Notes: generated from the letters alone by a model not told the origin. A stretch of 25,320 bases of DNA from Gemmatimonadota bacterium (GCA_019689775.1 JADGGV010000011.1:1-25320), one strand, 5' to 3'; numbered from the stretch's first letter, positions 6,076-13,571 are shown. Translations and numbers: made by a program.

Positions 6076-7101
6076 CTATCGGGCCGGTCGCTCCCCCCGC
6101 AAGAACCACGACACCGTCTCCGGGAGCCCGGCCTCCAGCCCTCTCGGCACCCACCCCAGCTCGGCGGTCGCGCGATCGTGCGAGTGCAGCCACCGCAGCC
6201 CCGCCGCCGTGGCCGCGGCCTCCCGGGTGTTCGGGAAGCGAACGCCCGTCGCCCGCGAGATCGCGTCCAGCACGCGGCCCGGCGCGGGGATCGCGGCGGG
6301 CGGGAAGCGCAGCAGCGGCGCGCGCCGCCCCGCCAACGCCGCGATCCGCCGCGCGAAGTCGTTCAGCGACGCGTCCTCTCCGGAGAGCACGTACGTCGCG
6401 CCGGGCTCGCCCCGCTCCCCGATGCGGACCAGACCGTCGACGACGTCGTCGACGTGCACGTACGAGAACCACGACGGCCGCGTCGGCAGCCCCGGCAGCC
6501 GCCCCCGCAGCACGTCCCGGATGAAGCGGCCGTTCGGCCCCTCGTCCCCGGGACCGTAGACGTTCGCCGGACACGCGATGACCAGCGGCAGCCCGCGCGC
6601 CTGCGCGGCCCGCGCCAGTCGGTGCGCCTCCAGCTTCGTGCGCTCGTAGACGGATCGCGGCGCGCCGGTGTGGACCGTCGTCTCGTCGCCGCGGCCCTTC
6701 GGCACCGGCCCCAGCGCCACCGTGGTGGAGACGTATACGGCGCGGGGGACGCCGGCCCGCGCGACGGCGTCGAGAAACGCCCGGGTGCCCTGGACGTTCG
6801 TCCGCTCCATCTCGGCGGCGTCGACGACGCCCAGCTCGTAGACCGCGGCCAGGTGGTAGGCGAGGTCCGCACCCTCCATCGCCGCGGTAAGGACGGCCGC
6901 GTCCGTCAGCTCGTCCCGCACCAACTCCGCGCCCAGCTCCGTCAGCGCGGCGGTGCGCGAGCCCTCCCGCACCAGGCAGCGGAGCCGCCAACCGCGCTCC
7001 GCCAGGCGCCGGGCCAGCCGCGAGCCGATGAAGCCGGTCGCGCCCGTCAGGAACGCAAGCCCGGCCGGTAGATCTGCGCCGGCGCGCAGATCCGCGCTCA
7101 C
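6076..7101 (-). CDS. NAD(P)-dependent extended SDR (epimerase/dehydratase, dihydroflavonol-reductase-like)
   Basis: This 341-residue protein has an N-terminal Rossmann motif, G20-ATG-FIG26, and the extended-SDR active site: Ser/Thr at 125-127 (VSTT) and Y152-ERT-K156. AYHLAA at ~81-86 and the NVYGPGD segment are typical of the NAD-dependent epimerase/dehydratase family, nearest in feel to dihydroflavonol-4-reductase/HpnA-like enzymes. The substrate cannot be read from sequence. It starts at GTG 7101, overlapping the upstream stop as GTGA, with GGGAGG about 10 bases before. It sits between a small beta-rich protein and PBP1A, so a role near the cell envelope is possible but only positional. 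Confidence 0.88.
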   Translation of the reverse strand: MSADLRAGADLPAGLAFLTGATGFIGSRLARRLAERGWRLRCLVREGSRTAALTELGAELVRDELTDAAVLTAAMEGADLAYHLAAVYELGVVDAAEMERTNVQGTRAFLDAVARAGVPRAVYVSTTVALGPVPKGRGDETTVHTGAPRSVYERTKLEAHRLARAAQARGLPLVIACPANVYGPGDEGPNGRFIRDVLRGRLPGLPTRPSWFSYVHVDDVVDGLVRIGERGEPGATYVLSGEDASLNDFARRIAALAGRRAPLLRFPPAAIPAPGRVLDAISRATGVRFPNTREAAATAAGLRWLHSHDRATAELGWVPRGLEAGLPETVSWFLRGERPAR

Positions 7102-7433
7102 CGACCGATGACCTCCCAGCCGATCTCGACGGAGCGACCGCCCGCCCGGCAGTCGGCGTCCGAGATGATGATGTCGAGCTCCCGCTTCCGCTCGAACCGC
7201 TCCTGCGTCACTACCCCGCCCGTCACCGACAGCGCCTTGATGCGCACCGTCCGCTCATCGCCGTCCGGCGCGCGCAGCCGGATCTCCTTCCCCGGCTCGA
7301 GATCGCTGACCTTCGGCGAGCCCTCCAGCAGCCGCAGCCGGAGCAGGCAGCCGCGGAGCGGCACGTCCAGCGCGTCGGAGACGCGGAAACGATACGCCGG
7401 CGCGCCACCGGCGCGGGAAGACTCTGTGGCCAT
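7098..7433 (-). CDS. Small beta-rich protein of unknown function
   Basis: This 111-residue protein is predicted mostly beta. It has a PLRGCLLRLRLLEG segment, then PGKEIRLRAPDGDE and VRIKALSVTGG, a pattern reminiscent of the EF-Tu domain 2 barrel (the beta-barrel of translation GTPases). No GTPase domain is present, and this likeness is impressionistic. It has no signal peptide or membrane helix. ATG at 7433 is the first start after a good minus-strand promoter (7487-7515). It is the first gene of a likely three-gene operon and ends in a GTGA overlap with the SDR gene. Confidence 0.75.
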   Translation of the reverse strand: MATESSRAGGAPAYRFRVSDALDVPLRGCLLRLRLLEGSPKVSDLEPGKEIRLRAPDGDERTVRIKALSVTGGVVTQERFERKRELDIIISDADCRAGGRSVEIGWEVIGR

Positions 7434-7457
7434 GGATACGCACTCGTTCGGGCTTCG

Positions 7458-7477
7458 GACCGGCCACCCGGCCGGTC
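7458..7477. repeat. Inverted repeat in the leader of the minus-strand operon
   Basis: GACCGGCC (7458-7465) and GGCCGGTC (7470-7477) form a perfect 8-bp dyad with a 4-base spacer. It lies just downstream of the expected start site (~7480) of the minus-strand promoter and ~25 bases before the ATG at 7433. It could be an operator or a 5'-UTR hairpin. Confidence 0.5.
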
Positions 7478-7486
7478 GGCGGTAGG

Positions 7487-7515
7487 AGGGTACAGCGCCC
7501 GCCCGGCCGCGTCAA
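7487..7515 (-). promoter_or_regulatory. Sigma-70-type promoter for the 7433-3473 operon
   Basis: On the minus strand TTGACG (7515-7510) and TACCCT (7492-7487) are separated by 17 bases. Transcription would start near 7480, giving a leader of about 47 bases. Confidence 0.6.
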
Positions 7516-7570
7516 TCGGCGCCGCCCGTCCACTCGCGCCCGCGCGGCGCCACGTTTCTCCGCATGCCGC

Positions 7571-7600
7571 TTGACTTTCGGTGGGCCGGTGAAATATCTT
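7571..7600 (+). promoter_or_regulatory. Sigma-70-type promoter for the structured RNA / cspA leader
   Basis: TTGACT (7571-7576) and TATCTT (7595-7600) are separated by 18 bases, with an A-rich stretch just before the -10. The expected start is near 7607. It is one of the best promoter matches seen in the window. Confidence 0.7.
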
Positions 7601-7606
7601 GGCTCC

Positions 7607-7710
7607 TGCCAGTTGATCCTCGCCCGAGGGGGGGCAGCTCCGCATAACCGTCCACGACAACTTCTGTCGGAAGTAGGACCTGCGGCCGCACTGCGCAGGT
7701 CGTTTTTTTT
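7607..7710 (+). ncRNA. Candidate short structured RNA (sRNA or cspA attenuator leader)
   Basis: A ~104-base transcript is bounded by a good promoter and a strong terminator and has no ORF. Visible structure: CTGCC (7606-7610) pairs with GGCAG (7633-7637) around a CCUC/GAGG hairpin (7618-7629). Then four contiguous 5-base blocks A-B-A'-B' at 7655-7674 (CGACA, ACTTC, TGTCG, GAAGT) give two mutually exclusive hairpins. The terminator follows 3 bases later. It resembles no riboswitch or RNA class known to me. cspA starts 110 bases downstream, so it could be an attenuator in the cspA leader or a free-standing small RNA. The gap 7711-7819 holds only a 7-bp GC hairpin (7720-7742) and the cspA ribosome site. 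Confidence 0.55.
7677..7710 (+). terminator. Intrinsic terminator ending the structured RNA
   Basis: GACCTGCG (7677-7684) pairs with CGCAGGTC (7694-7701), with a 9-base loop and eight T at 7703-7710. It has the longest T-tract of the terminator candidates in this window. Confidence 0.85.
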
Positions 7711-7819
7711 AGGGCGCCCGCCGCCGGCGCGAAAACGGCGGCCAACCAGTCAGAGGGTACGGCACGTCGCTCGTCACCCCCCGACACACCGATCCAACAT
7801 CCCCACCAGGAGCAGGGCG

Positions 7820-8182
7820 ATGGCTCGTACCAGTGGCACCGTCAAGTGGTTCTCCCAGGAGAAGGGGTACGGCTTTCTCCAGCGGCCGGACGGCCCCGAC
7901 GTGTTCGTGCACTACAGCGCGATCGAGGGGAGCGGCTTCAAGGTCCTCTACGAGGGCGAGGAGGTCGAGTTCGACGTCATCCAGGAGGCGAAGGGCCCGA
8001 AGGCCGCCAATGTCATCCGGCTGAACCCGCCGGCCGAGCCGCCGCGGCGGCCGCAGGGCGGGGCGGGCGGCCCGGGCAGCGGGCAGGGCGGCCGTGGCCG
8101 TGGCGGCTACGGCAACGGCGGGGGTGGCTACGGCGGCGGGTACGGCGGCTACGGCGGCAGCGGCTACGGCAACCGCTACTGA
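7820..8182 (+). CDS. Cold-shock domain protein with Gly/Tyr/Arg-rich tail
   Basis: Residues 1-68 are a complete cold-shock domain that binds single-stranded RNA and DNA: GTVKWFSQEKGYGFL contains RNP1 and DVFVHYSAI is RNP2. Ordinary bacterial Csp proteins end here, at about 70 residues. This one continues for ~50 more to 120 residues. The extension has a Pro/Arg linker, then a GGRGRGGYGNGGGGYGGG-like low-complexity tail ending in Tyr, similar to the RGG/GYG tails of plant glycine-rich cold-shock proteins. ATG at 7820 has AGGAG 7 bases upstream. If transcribed from 7571 its leader is ~213 bases with a terminator inside it. Confidence 0.93.
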   Translation: MARTSGTVKWFSQEKGYGFLQRPDGPDVFVHYSAIEGSGFKVLYEGEEVEFDVIQEAKGPKAANVIRLNPPAEPPRRPQGGAGGPGSGQGGRGRGGYGNGGGGYGGGYGGYGGSGYGNRY

Positions 8183-8201
8183 TCGGTAGCCCGCGCCGCG
8201 A

Positions 8202-8242
8202 GCACGACGCCCGCGGAGGGACGGCCTCCGCGGGCGTCGTGC
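8202..8242 (+). terminator. Very stable 18-bp hairpin after cspA
   Basis: Bases 8202-8219 and 8225-8242 form a perfect 18-bp GC-rich stem with a 5-base loop, 19 bases after the cspA stop. No T-tract follows. Its position fits a U-tract-less terminator or a 3' stabiliser. Confidence 0.6.
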
Positions 8243-8371
8243 ATCCGGCGCGTGGCCCACGACTCCCACCGATCCGCCGCCGGGACCCGCGCCGGGCCCG
8301 CCGCGGGAACCTTTCGCCGGGTTCGGGGAGTGGGAGGACGACCAGGCCGCCGCCCTGATCCCGAGACCGCC

Positions 8372-8521
8372 ATGCCCCGAGGCTACAGCAACGATCCGCG
8401 GCGCATCGTGCGCCTGAAGCGAGTGAAGGAGGGATACCGGCCCGCGCCGGCGCCGCCGCCGAAACCGGAGCGCACGCCACCGGAGCGGACACGTCGGCCG
8501 CACCCGCCGTCGAAGCCGTGA
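8372..8521 (+). CDS. Small basic protein of unknown function
   Basis: This ORF encodes 49 residues, starting MPRGYSNDPRRIVRLKRVKEG and ending in a Pro/Lys/Arg-rich stretch. The main support is its GTGA overlap with the decarboxylase start at 8518, which suggests coupled translation. The ribosome site is weak and the composition is biased, as spurious ORFs in GC-rich DNA also are. A longer in-frame start at 8252 exists but looks less protein-like. I do not recognise a family. Confidence 0.45.
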   Translation: MPRGYSNDPRRIVRLKRVKEGYRPAPAPPPKPERTPPERTRRPHPPSKP

Positions 8522-9963
8522 GCGCCGCGCCGGGTTCGGGGGGGCGCTCCCCACTGGACCTCGACCCCGAGGTCATGCGGCGCATGGGCTACGCCGTGGT
8601 GGACGTGCTCGTGCGACGCCTGGCGACGTTGGACGATCAACCGGCGTGGCGTACCGCGACCCGCGCGGAGATGGAGACTCGGCTGCGCCAGGGTCCGCCG
8701 GCAACGCCCCAGCCGTTCGAGGCGATCCTCGAGCAGCTCGTCGGCGACGCCCTCGAGTTCGCGGGCCGGATCGATCACCCGCGCTTCGTCGCCTTCGTCC
8801 CGACCTCCCCGACGTGGCCGAGCATCCTGGGGGATTTCCTGGCCGCGGGCTTCAACATCTTCCAGGGCACGTGGCTGGAGTCCGCCGGCCCGAGTGAGAT
8901 CGAGCTGATCGTCCTGGACTGGTTCCGCGAGTGGCTCGGCCTGCCGCCCGGCGCCTCGGGGCTGCTCCTCAGCGGCGGCTCAGCGGCGAACCTGACGGCG
9001 CTCGTCGTCGCCCGCCACGCGCGGCTCGGCGGCCCCGACCCCGACGCGGTCATCTACGCGTCCGAGCAGGTGCACTCCTCCATGGAGCGCGCCGCCGCGA
9101 TCCTCGGGTTCCGGCGCGAGCAGGTGAGGCTGCTTCCCACTGACGCGCGATTCCGGCTGCCCCCGGAGTCGCTGGCGGCGGCGGTGGACGCGGACGCCGC
9201 CGCCGGCCGGCGCCCGTTCCTCGTCGTCGCGAACGGCGGCGCCACGAGCACCGGCGCCATCGATCCGCTGGGCGAGATCGCCGACGTCTGCGCCGCGCGC
9301 GGGCTCTGGCTGCACGTGGACGCCGCCTACGGCGGCTTCGCCGTGCTGACGGAGCGCGGCCGCGCCTGGCTCCATGGCATCGGCCGCGCCGACTCCGTCA
9401 CGCTCGACCCGCACAAGTGGTTGTTCCAGTCCTACGAGGCCGGCTGCCTGCTCGTCCGCGAGGGCCGGCTGCTGCGCGACGCCTTCCGCGTCATGCCGCA
9501 TTACCTCCAGGACACGGCCGTGGAGGACGAGGCCGCCGAGGTCAACTTCGCCGAGCGGGGGATCCAGCTCTCGCGCATGGCCCGCGCCCTCAAGATCTGG
9601 ATCTCGCTCAAGTACTTCGGCGTCCCCGCGTTCCGCCAGGCCATCGACACCGCCCTCGACCTCGCCCTCGAGGCCGAGCGCCGCATCCGCGCAGCCCCCG
9701 AGCTCGAGCTCCTCTCGCCAGCCATGCTCGGCGTCGTCGCGTTCCGCCGCCACCCGCCCGGCATCGACGACGCCGCCCGGCTCGAGCGGATCAACGCCGC
9801 GCTGCTCCGGCGCGTGCTCGACAGCGGCCTGGCGATGGTCTCGTCCACGCGCATCCACGGCGCCTACGCGCTCCGGCTGTGCATCATGAACTACCGCACG
9901 CGCGCCGAGGACGTGCACCGCATCCTGGATGCGTTCGAGCGCGGACCGGTGGAGGAGGAGTGA
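8518..9963 (+). CDS. Pyridoxal-dependent decarboxylase (aromatic-L-amino-acid decarboxylase family)
   Basis: This 481-residue group II PLP decarboxylase (PF00282 type) has the expected motifs. These are LLSGGSAANLTAL (phosphate-binding region, ~151-162), the ring-stacking H185 (SEQVHSS), D268 in HVDAAYGG and the Schiff-base K300 in LDPHKW. The length is usual for aromatic-L-amino-acid or related decarboxylases. The exact substrate (Tyr, Trp, DOPA, or another amino acid) cannot be settled from sequence. The start is taken as GTG 8518, overlapping the small ORF before it; no strong ribosome site is visible. An ATG at 8575 would lose part of the N-terminal helix. Confidence 0.9.
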   Translation: MSAAPGSGGRSPLDLDPEVMRRMGYAVVDVLVRRLATLDDQPAWRTATRAEMETRLRQGPPATPQPFEAILEQLVGDALEFAGRIDHPRFVAFVPTSPTWPSILGDFLAAGFNIFQGTWLESAGPSEIELIVLDWFREWLGLPPGASGLLLSGGSAANLTALVVARHARLGGPDPDAVIYASEQVHSSMERAAAILGFRREQVRLLPTDARFRLPPESLAAAVDADAAAGRRPFLVVANGGATSTGAIDPLGEIADVCAARGLWLHVDAAYGGFAVLTERGRAWLHGIGRADSVTLDPHKWLFQSYEAGCLLVREGRLLRDAFRVMPHYLQDTAVEDEAAEVNFAERGIQLSRMARALKIWISLKYFGVPAFRQAIDTALDLALEAERRIRAAPELELLSPAMLGVVAFRRHPPGIDDAARLERINAALLRRVLDSGLAMVSSTRIHGAYALRLCIMNYRTRAEDVHRILDAFERGPVEEE

Positions 9964-10103
9964 GGCGGCCGCACCACGGGGCGCCGCCCGGGTATCAAGG
10001 GGGCGGTTCTACACGCGCGGACCGGGTCATCCCGTCACCCGGGCCGCGAACGATCCCTGAGCACTGACGGGCTCGCCCGGCGGCGAGCACGGAGGAGAAA
10101 GAA

Positions 10104-10382
10104 ATGGCCGACGTCGCCTGCGTCCGCTGCGGTCAGACGAACCCGCAGCTCAGCCGGCCGCCCCTGCGCAACGAGCTGGGCGAGCGGGTCTTCAACTCGA
10201 TCTGCGAGCGCTGCTGGGGCGAGTGGCTCCGCTACCAGACCGCGCTCATCAACCACTACGGCCTGGATGTGCGGGAGCCGCAGGCCAAGGAGTTCCTGAT
10301 GGCCAACATGGAGGGCTTCCTGTTCAAGCAGGGCGGCACCGAGGAGATCGACACCTCGCAGCAGGGGAAGATCTCGTGGTGA
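10104..10382 (+). CDS. YggX-like Fe(2+)-trafficking protein with two CxxC motifs
   Basis: This 92-residue protein fits the YggX/iron-trafficking family, linked to protection of Fe-S clusters from oxidative damage. It has an ELGERVFN segment, then W-x2-W-x7-INHYGL and the M-x2-FLF ending region, as in E. coli YggX (ELGKRIYN, LINEKKL, MVNFLF). E. coli YggX has one conserved Cys near its start. Here there are four, C6/C9 and C34/C37, enough for a zinc- or iron-binding knuckle. ATG at 10104 follows GGAGGA at 10091-10096. Its stop overlaps the GTG of the next gene (GTGA). The 140-base gap before it holds two short hairpins (10022-10042 and 10071-10088) and no clear promoter. Confidence 0.85.
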   Translation: MADVACVRCGQTNPQLSRPPLRNELGERVFNSICERCWGEWLRYQTALINHYGLDVREPQAKEFLMANMEGFLFKQGGTEEIDTSQQGKISW

Positions 10383-10684
10383 GGTCCGTCGGCGAGGCCC
10401 CCGAGAAGGCCGCCGCGCTCCGGGACCTGCGGCGCATCCCCGGGATCGGCCGGGCGCTCGCCGAGGATCTCTGGGAGCTGGGGATGCGCCGCGTCGAGGA
10501 TCTGCGCGGCCGGGATCCGGAGGAGCTCTACGCCCGCGCCTGCACCCGGGCCGGCAGGCGCCTGGATCCCTGCGTGCTCTACACGTTCCGCTGCGCCGTC
10601 TACTTCGCGTCCCGCTCGGAGCACGAGCCCGAGCTGCTCAAGTGGTGGAACTGGAAGGGGCGCAGCTCGGAGCTCGCCCGGTAG
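10379..10684 (+). CDS. Helix-hairpin-helix protein (Cdd1/pathogenicity-locus family)
   Basis: This 101-residue protein has a helix-hairpin-helix segment, LRRIPGIGRALAEDLWELGM, followed by VEDLRGRDPEELYAR and LDPCVLYTFRCAVYFAS. That layout is typical of the Cdd1 family (PF11731-like), whose function is poorly known. Helix-hairpin-helix motifs generally bind DNA without sequence specificity. GTG at 10379 overlaps the YggX-like stop by 4 bases, so the two are likely co-translated. It converges on the PEBP gene with a 12-base gap. Confidence 0.82.
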   Translation: MRSVGEAPEKAAALRDLRRIPGIGRALAEDLWELGMRRVEDLRGRDPEELYARACTRAGRRLDPCVLYTFRCAVYFASRSEHEPELLKWWNWKGRSSELAR

Positions 10685-10696
10685 CCGACCGTCGGC

Positions 10697-11224
10697 TCAC
10701 GCTCCGCCCTTCTGGTAACTCCCCATGAACGTGCCGCGCGACATCACGTGGCCCTTCATGGCGGCGCGAACCTGGTCGCGCGTGGCGCCGTCGGGGAGCG
10801 CAAGGACGGTGTCCAGGGCGAAGACGCTGAAGAAGTAGCGGTGCCGGCCCGACGGTGGGCAGGGACCGCCGTACCCCGGCTTGTTGAAGCCGTTGAGGCC
10901 GACGTTGCCGCCCTCCGGCGCGCCGCCCTCCGCGATCCCCGTGACCGTGGGCGGGAGATTGTAGACCACCCAGTGCGGGAAGTTGTCGGCGTCGCGGTCC
11001 TCCATCAGGACGACGAGGCTCTTCGCCCCCTCCGGCACGTTCGCCCAGGAGATGCCAGGGTTCTTGTTCTCGCCGTCGCAGGTGTAGGTGACGGGGATCG
11101 CCGCGCCGTCGGAGAAGGACGGCGTGGCGAACCGGATCGTCGCCCGTCCCTCTTCCTGGGTGCTGCCGCACGCGGCCAGGGCCAGCGCCGCCACTGCCAC
11201 GATCCCGCCGAGCCTCGAGCGCAT
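10697..11224 (-). CDS. YbhB/YbcL (PEBP, Raf-kinase-inhibitor-like) family lipoprotein
   Basis: This 175-residue protein starts with a lipoprotein signal peptide, lipobox LAAC with C19, so it is probably anchored on the periplasmic side of a membrane. The rest is the PEBP fold of the YbhB/YbcL type: IPVTYTCDGENKNPGISW, VVLMEDRDA, the HWVVYNLPP motif, GPCPPSGRHRYFF and a C-terminal helix. The conserved pocket residues D, H, P and G-H-R are present. Bacterial members have no settled function. ATG at 11224 is preferred over the upstream in-frame start at 11281: AGGAG lies 7 bases before it and it begins a proper signal peptide. It follows the S9 peptidase by 79 bases. Confidence 0.9.
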   Translation of the reverse strand: MRSRLGGIVAVAALALAACGSTQEEGRATIRFATPSFSDGAAIPVTYTCDGENKNPGISWANVPEGAKSLVVLMEDRDADNFPHWVVYNLPPTVTGIAEGGAPEGGNVGLNGFNKPGYGGPCPPSGRHRYFFSVFALDTVLALPDGATRDQVRAAMKGHVMSRGTFMGSYQKGGA

Positions 11225-11303
11225 GAACGACTCCTGGTTGGGGGTGTGTGTCATCCGGCCTCCGGGCGCCCCACCCGGCAACCCGCGGCGCCGCGCCGAC
11301 GAC

Positions 11304-13379
11304 TCACGTCACCGGCCGCGCCCCGCCCTTGCCCCGGATCCACCGGTCCATCCACTCCTTCTGCCGCTTGGCGACCTCGAACTGTAGCCCCGGCTCGGTC
11401 GGCCCGTGACCGCTGCGCGGGAGGAAGATCAGCTCGGTCGGCACCGAGAGGGCCTTCAGTGCGTTGTAGAAGATCTCCGCCTGGTTCGGCGGCACGCGCG
11501 GATCGTTCGCGCCCTGGAGCAGCAGCGTCGGCGTCTTCACGTTCCGCACGTGCGCCAGCGGCGACGATTTCTGGTAGACCTCCCACTTCCCCGGCTCGTA
11601 CGGCCCGCCGCCGAAGTAGGCCTCGAAGACGTGGCGGATGTCCTGCGTCCCCCACATCGCGATCGGCTCCGTGATCCCCGCGCCGTCCACGGCGGCCTTG
11701 TAGCGCTGCGTCTGCGTGATGGTCCACGCCGTCATGTACCCGCCGTAGCTCCACCCCATGAAGCCGAGCGAGTCGGGCGCGGCGACGCCACGAGCGATGA
11801 GCGTGTCGACGCCCGCCTGGATGTCCTGGTAGTCGAGCCCGCCCCAGTCGCCCACGACCATCCGGCGGAACGCATCCCCGCGCCCCGACGAGCCGCGCGG
11901 GTTCGGCAGCAGCATCGCGTAGCCGTCCGCGGCGTAGAGCTGCGCGTTGTTGCCGTAGGACGATGCCTGGAAGTTCTGCACGTAGACGCCGGACGGCCCG
12001 CCGTGCGCCTTCACCACCAGCGGCACGGAGTGAGCCCCGGGCGTCCACCCCGCCGGGTAGACGACGAGCCCCTCGATCTCGAGCCCGTCCCTCCCCTTCC
12101 AGCGCAGCACCTCGGTGCGCCCGACGGCGAACCGGGCCAGGTCGGCGTTGTGCGCCGTCAGCGCTCGGCCGAGCCTGGCGACGTCGATCGCGCCCGCCTT
12201 CGGCCGCCCGTCGAGGCGCGCGGCGTAAAGCTCCACCGGCCGCGTCGGCGACTCGTACGTGAACGCGATCCGCCGGCCATCCCGGGAGATCGACGCGCTC
12301 GAGTACACCCCCTCGTCCGGCGTCAGCCGTACCGGCACCCGCGTCGCCAGCGGCATGTAGAAGATCGTCCGCGTCGTGCCGGTCGTCGCCTCGAAGAAGA
12401 CGGCCCGGCCGTCCGGCGTGAAGACGTAGTCCTCGGGCTCCACGTCCTCCGGCAGCGGCGAGATGTCCTCGGGCGCGCCGCCACCGGCCGGGATGCGGTA
12501 GACGCGCGGCGCGCCCACGCGGTAGCCCGGACTCTGGTTCCCCTGGAACACGATCCACGCGCCGTCCGGCGACCATACCGGCGACGTATCCGTCCCCGGG
12601 TTCGTCGTCAGCCGTCGGGCCGCGGCGCCGGCCGTCGCGTCCACGACGAAGATGTCGCCCTTCCACTGGTCGGCCACCAGCGGCGACGGCGTGGCCGCGA
12701 ACGCGAGCCGGCGCGAGTCCGGGCTCCAGGCGAACGGCCCGATCTCGAGCGAGTCGCCCCCGGCCACGCGCTCGGCCTTGCGGCTCGCCACGTCGAGCAC
12801 CCACAGCTCCGAGCGCGCGCCGGGCCGGTCCTCGATCTTCACGTCCCGGCCCTTCTCCTTGGCCGCCTTCTCCGCCTCGCTCTCCGCCTGCCGCGCCGTG
12901 AACGCGATGCGCGCACCGTCGGGCGACCACTCGAACGCCGTGATCGCCGTCGCATGCCCGTACAGCCGCTCCGGCTCCCCGCCGTCCAGCCGCATGAGGT
13001 AGAGCGCCGCCTGGGCGTCCTTCGCATCCCTCCCCGCCTCGGGACGGTCGGAGAGGAACGCGAACGCGGCGCCGTCCGGGCGCCAGCGCGGGCGCGTGTC
13101 GCTCTTCCCGGCGCGCGTGAGCTGCACCGCCGCGCCAGCGCCCGTCGGCACCACCCAGATGTGGGACGTCGTCCGGTTCTTCTCGAGCTCCGCCGTGCGC
13201 ACCACGTACAGCGCGCGCGAGCCGTCCGGCGAGAGCTGAACGTCCCCGAGCGCGGCCGCGCGGAACAGATCCTCCAGCGTCGGGCCGCGCGCCGCGCCCT
13301 GAGCACGCGCGGACGTCGGCGCCAGCAGCGCCAGGATGGCGCAGCCCGGGATCGCGAGCACACGGATCCGTTGCAGCAT
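11304..13379 (-). CDS. Secreted S9-family peptidase (acylaminoacyl-/dipeptidyl-peptidase type)
   Basis: This 691-residue serine peptidase has a signal peptide (1-26, ARAQ cleavage). Residues ~40-415 form a beta-propeller with repeated SPDG/W-x-PDG blades, as in TolB-like S9 propellers, and 420-690 form an alpha/beta-hydrolase domain. The catalytic triad is S544 (GWSYGG), D626 (QGANDPRVP) and H658 (SGHGP). It probably cleaves peptides taken up into the periplasm. ATG at 13379 has AGGGGTGAG just upstream. The closest family names are dipeptidyl aminopeptidase and acylaminoacyl peptidase; substrate specificity is not readable. Confidence 0.93.
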   Translation of the reverse strand: MLQRIRVLAIPGCAILALLAPTSARAQGAARGPTLEDLFRAAALGDVQLSPDGSRALYVVRTAELEKNRTTSHIWVVPTGAGAAVQLTRAGKSDTRPRWRPDGAAFAFLSDRPEAGRDAKDAQAALYLMRLDGGEPERLYGHATAITAFEWSPDGARIAFTARQAESEAEKAAKEKGRDVKIEDRPGARSELWVLDVASRKAERVAGGDSLEIGPFAWSPDSRRLAFAATPSPLVADQWKGDIFVVDATAGAAARRLTTNPGTDTSPVWSPDGAWIVFQGNQSPGYRVGAPRVYRIPAGGGAPEDISPLPEDVEPEDYVFTPDGRAVFFEATTGTTRTIFYMPLATRVPVRLTPDEGVYSSASISRDGRRIAFTYESPTRPVELYAARLDGRPKAGAIDVARLGRALTAHNADLARFAVGRTEVLRWKGRDGLEIEGLVVYPAGWTPGAHSVPLVVKAHGGPSGVYVQNFQASSYGNNAQLYAADGYAMLLPNPRGSSGRGDAFRRMVVGDWGGLDYQDIQAGVDTLIARGVAAPDSLGFMGWSYGGYMTAWTITQTQRYKAAVDGAGITEPIAMWGTQDIRHVFEAYFGGGPYEPGKWEVYQKSSPLAHVRNVKTPTLLLQGANDPRVPPNQAEIFYNALKALSVPTELIFLPRSGHGPTEPGLQFEVAKRQKEWMDRWIRGKGGARPVT

Positions 13380-13437
13380 GACTCACCCCTGCGAGGCAGC
13401 GTTCGCCGGAACGACGGGGACGGTGGGAGTGGAGGCA

Positions 13438-13466
13438 AGGTTGCGGCGCCGGCGCCGCGCCGTCAA
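13438..13466 (-). promoter_or_regulatory. Possible promoter for the S9 peptidase gene
   Basis: On the minus strand TTGACG (13466-13461) is followed after 17 bases by CAACCT (13443-13438). The -35 is good and the -10 poor. The spacer is a GGCGCC-rich palindromic run. The gap 13380-13571 shows nothing else that can be called. Confidence 0.35.
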
Positions 13467-13571
13467 GCACGGACGTCGGCCGCGGCAGCACGAAGCCGCG
13501 GGCTCGCGGGTCAACCGGGCTCGCCTACGCGGGCGCGCACGACCGGCGACCCGAGCCGCCGGCCCGCCGGC

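Noticed and set aside
4748..6559. Plus-strand open frame of 603 codons
   Set aside because: Antisense to PBP1A and the SDR gene, both with clear catalytic motifs; shadow frame.
6065..6991. N-terminal extension of PBP1A to 6991
   Set aside because: It lies inside the SDR gene in another frame, and the protein with its membrane anchor starts naturally at 6064.
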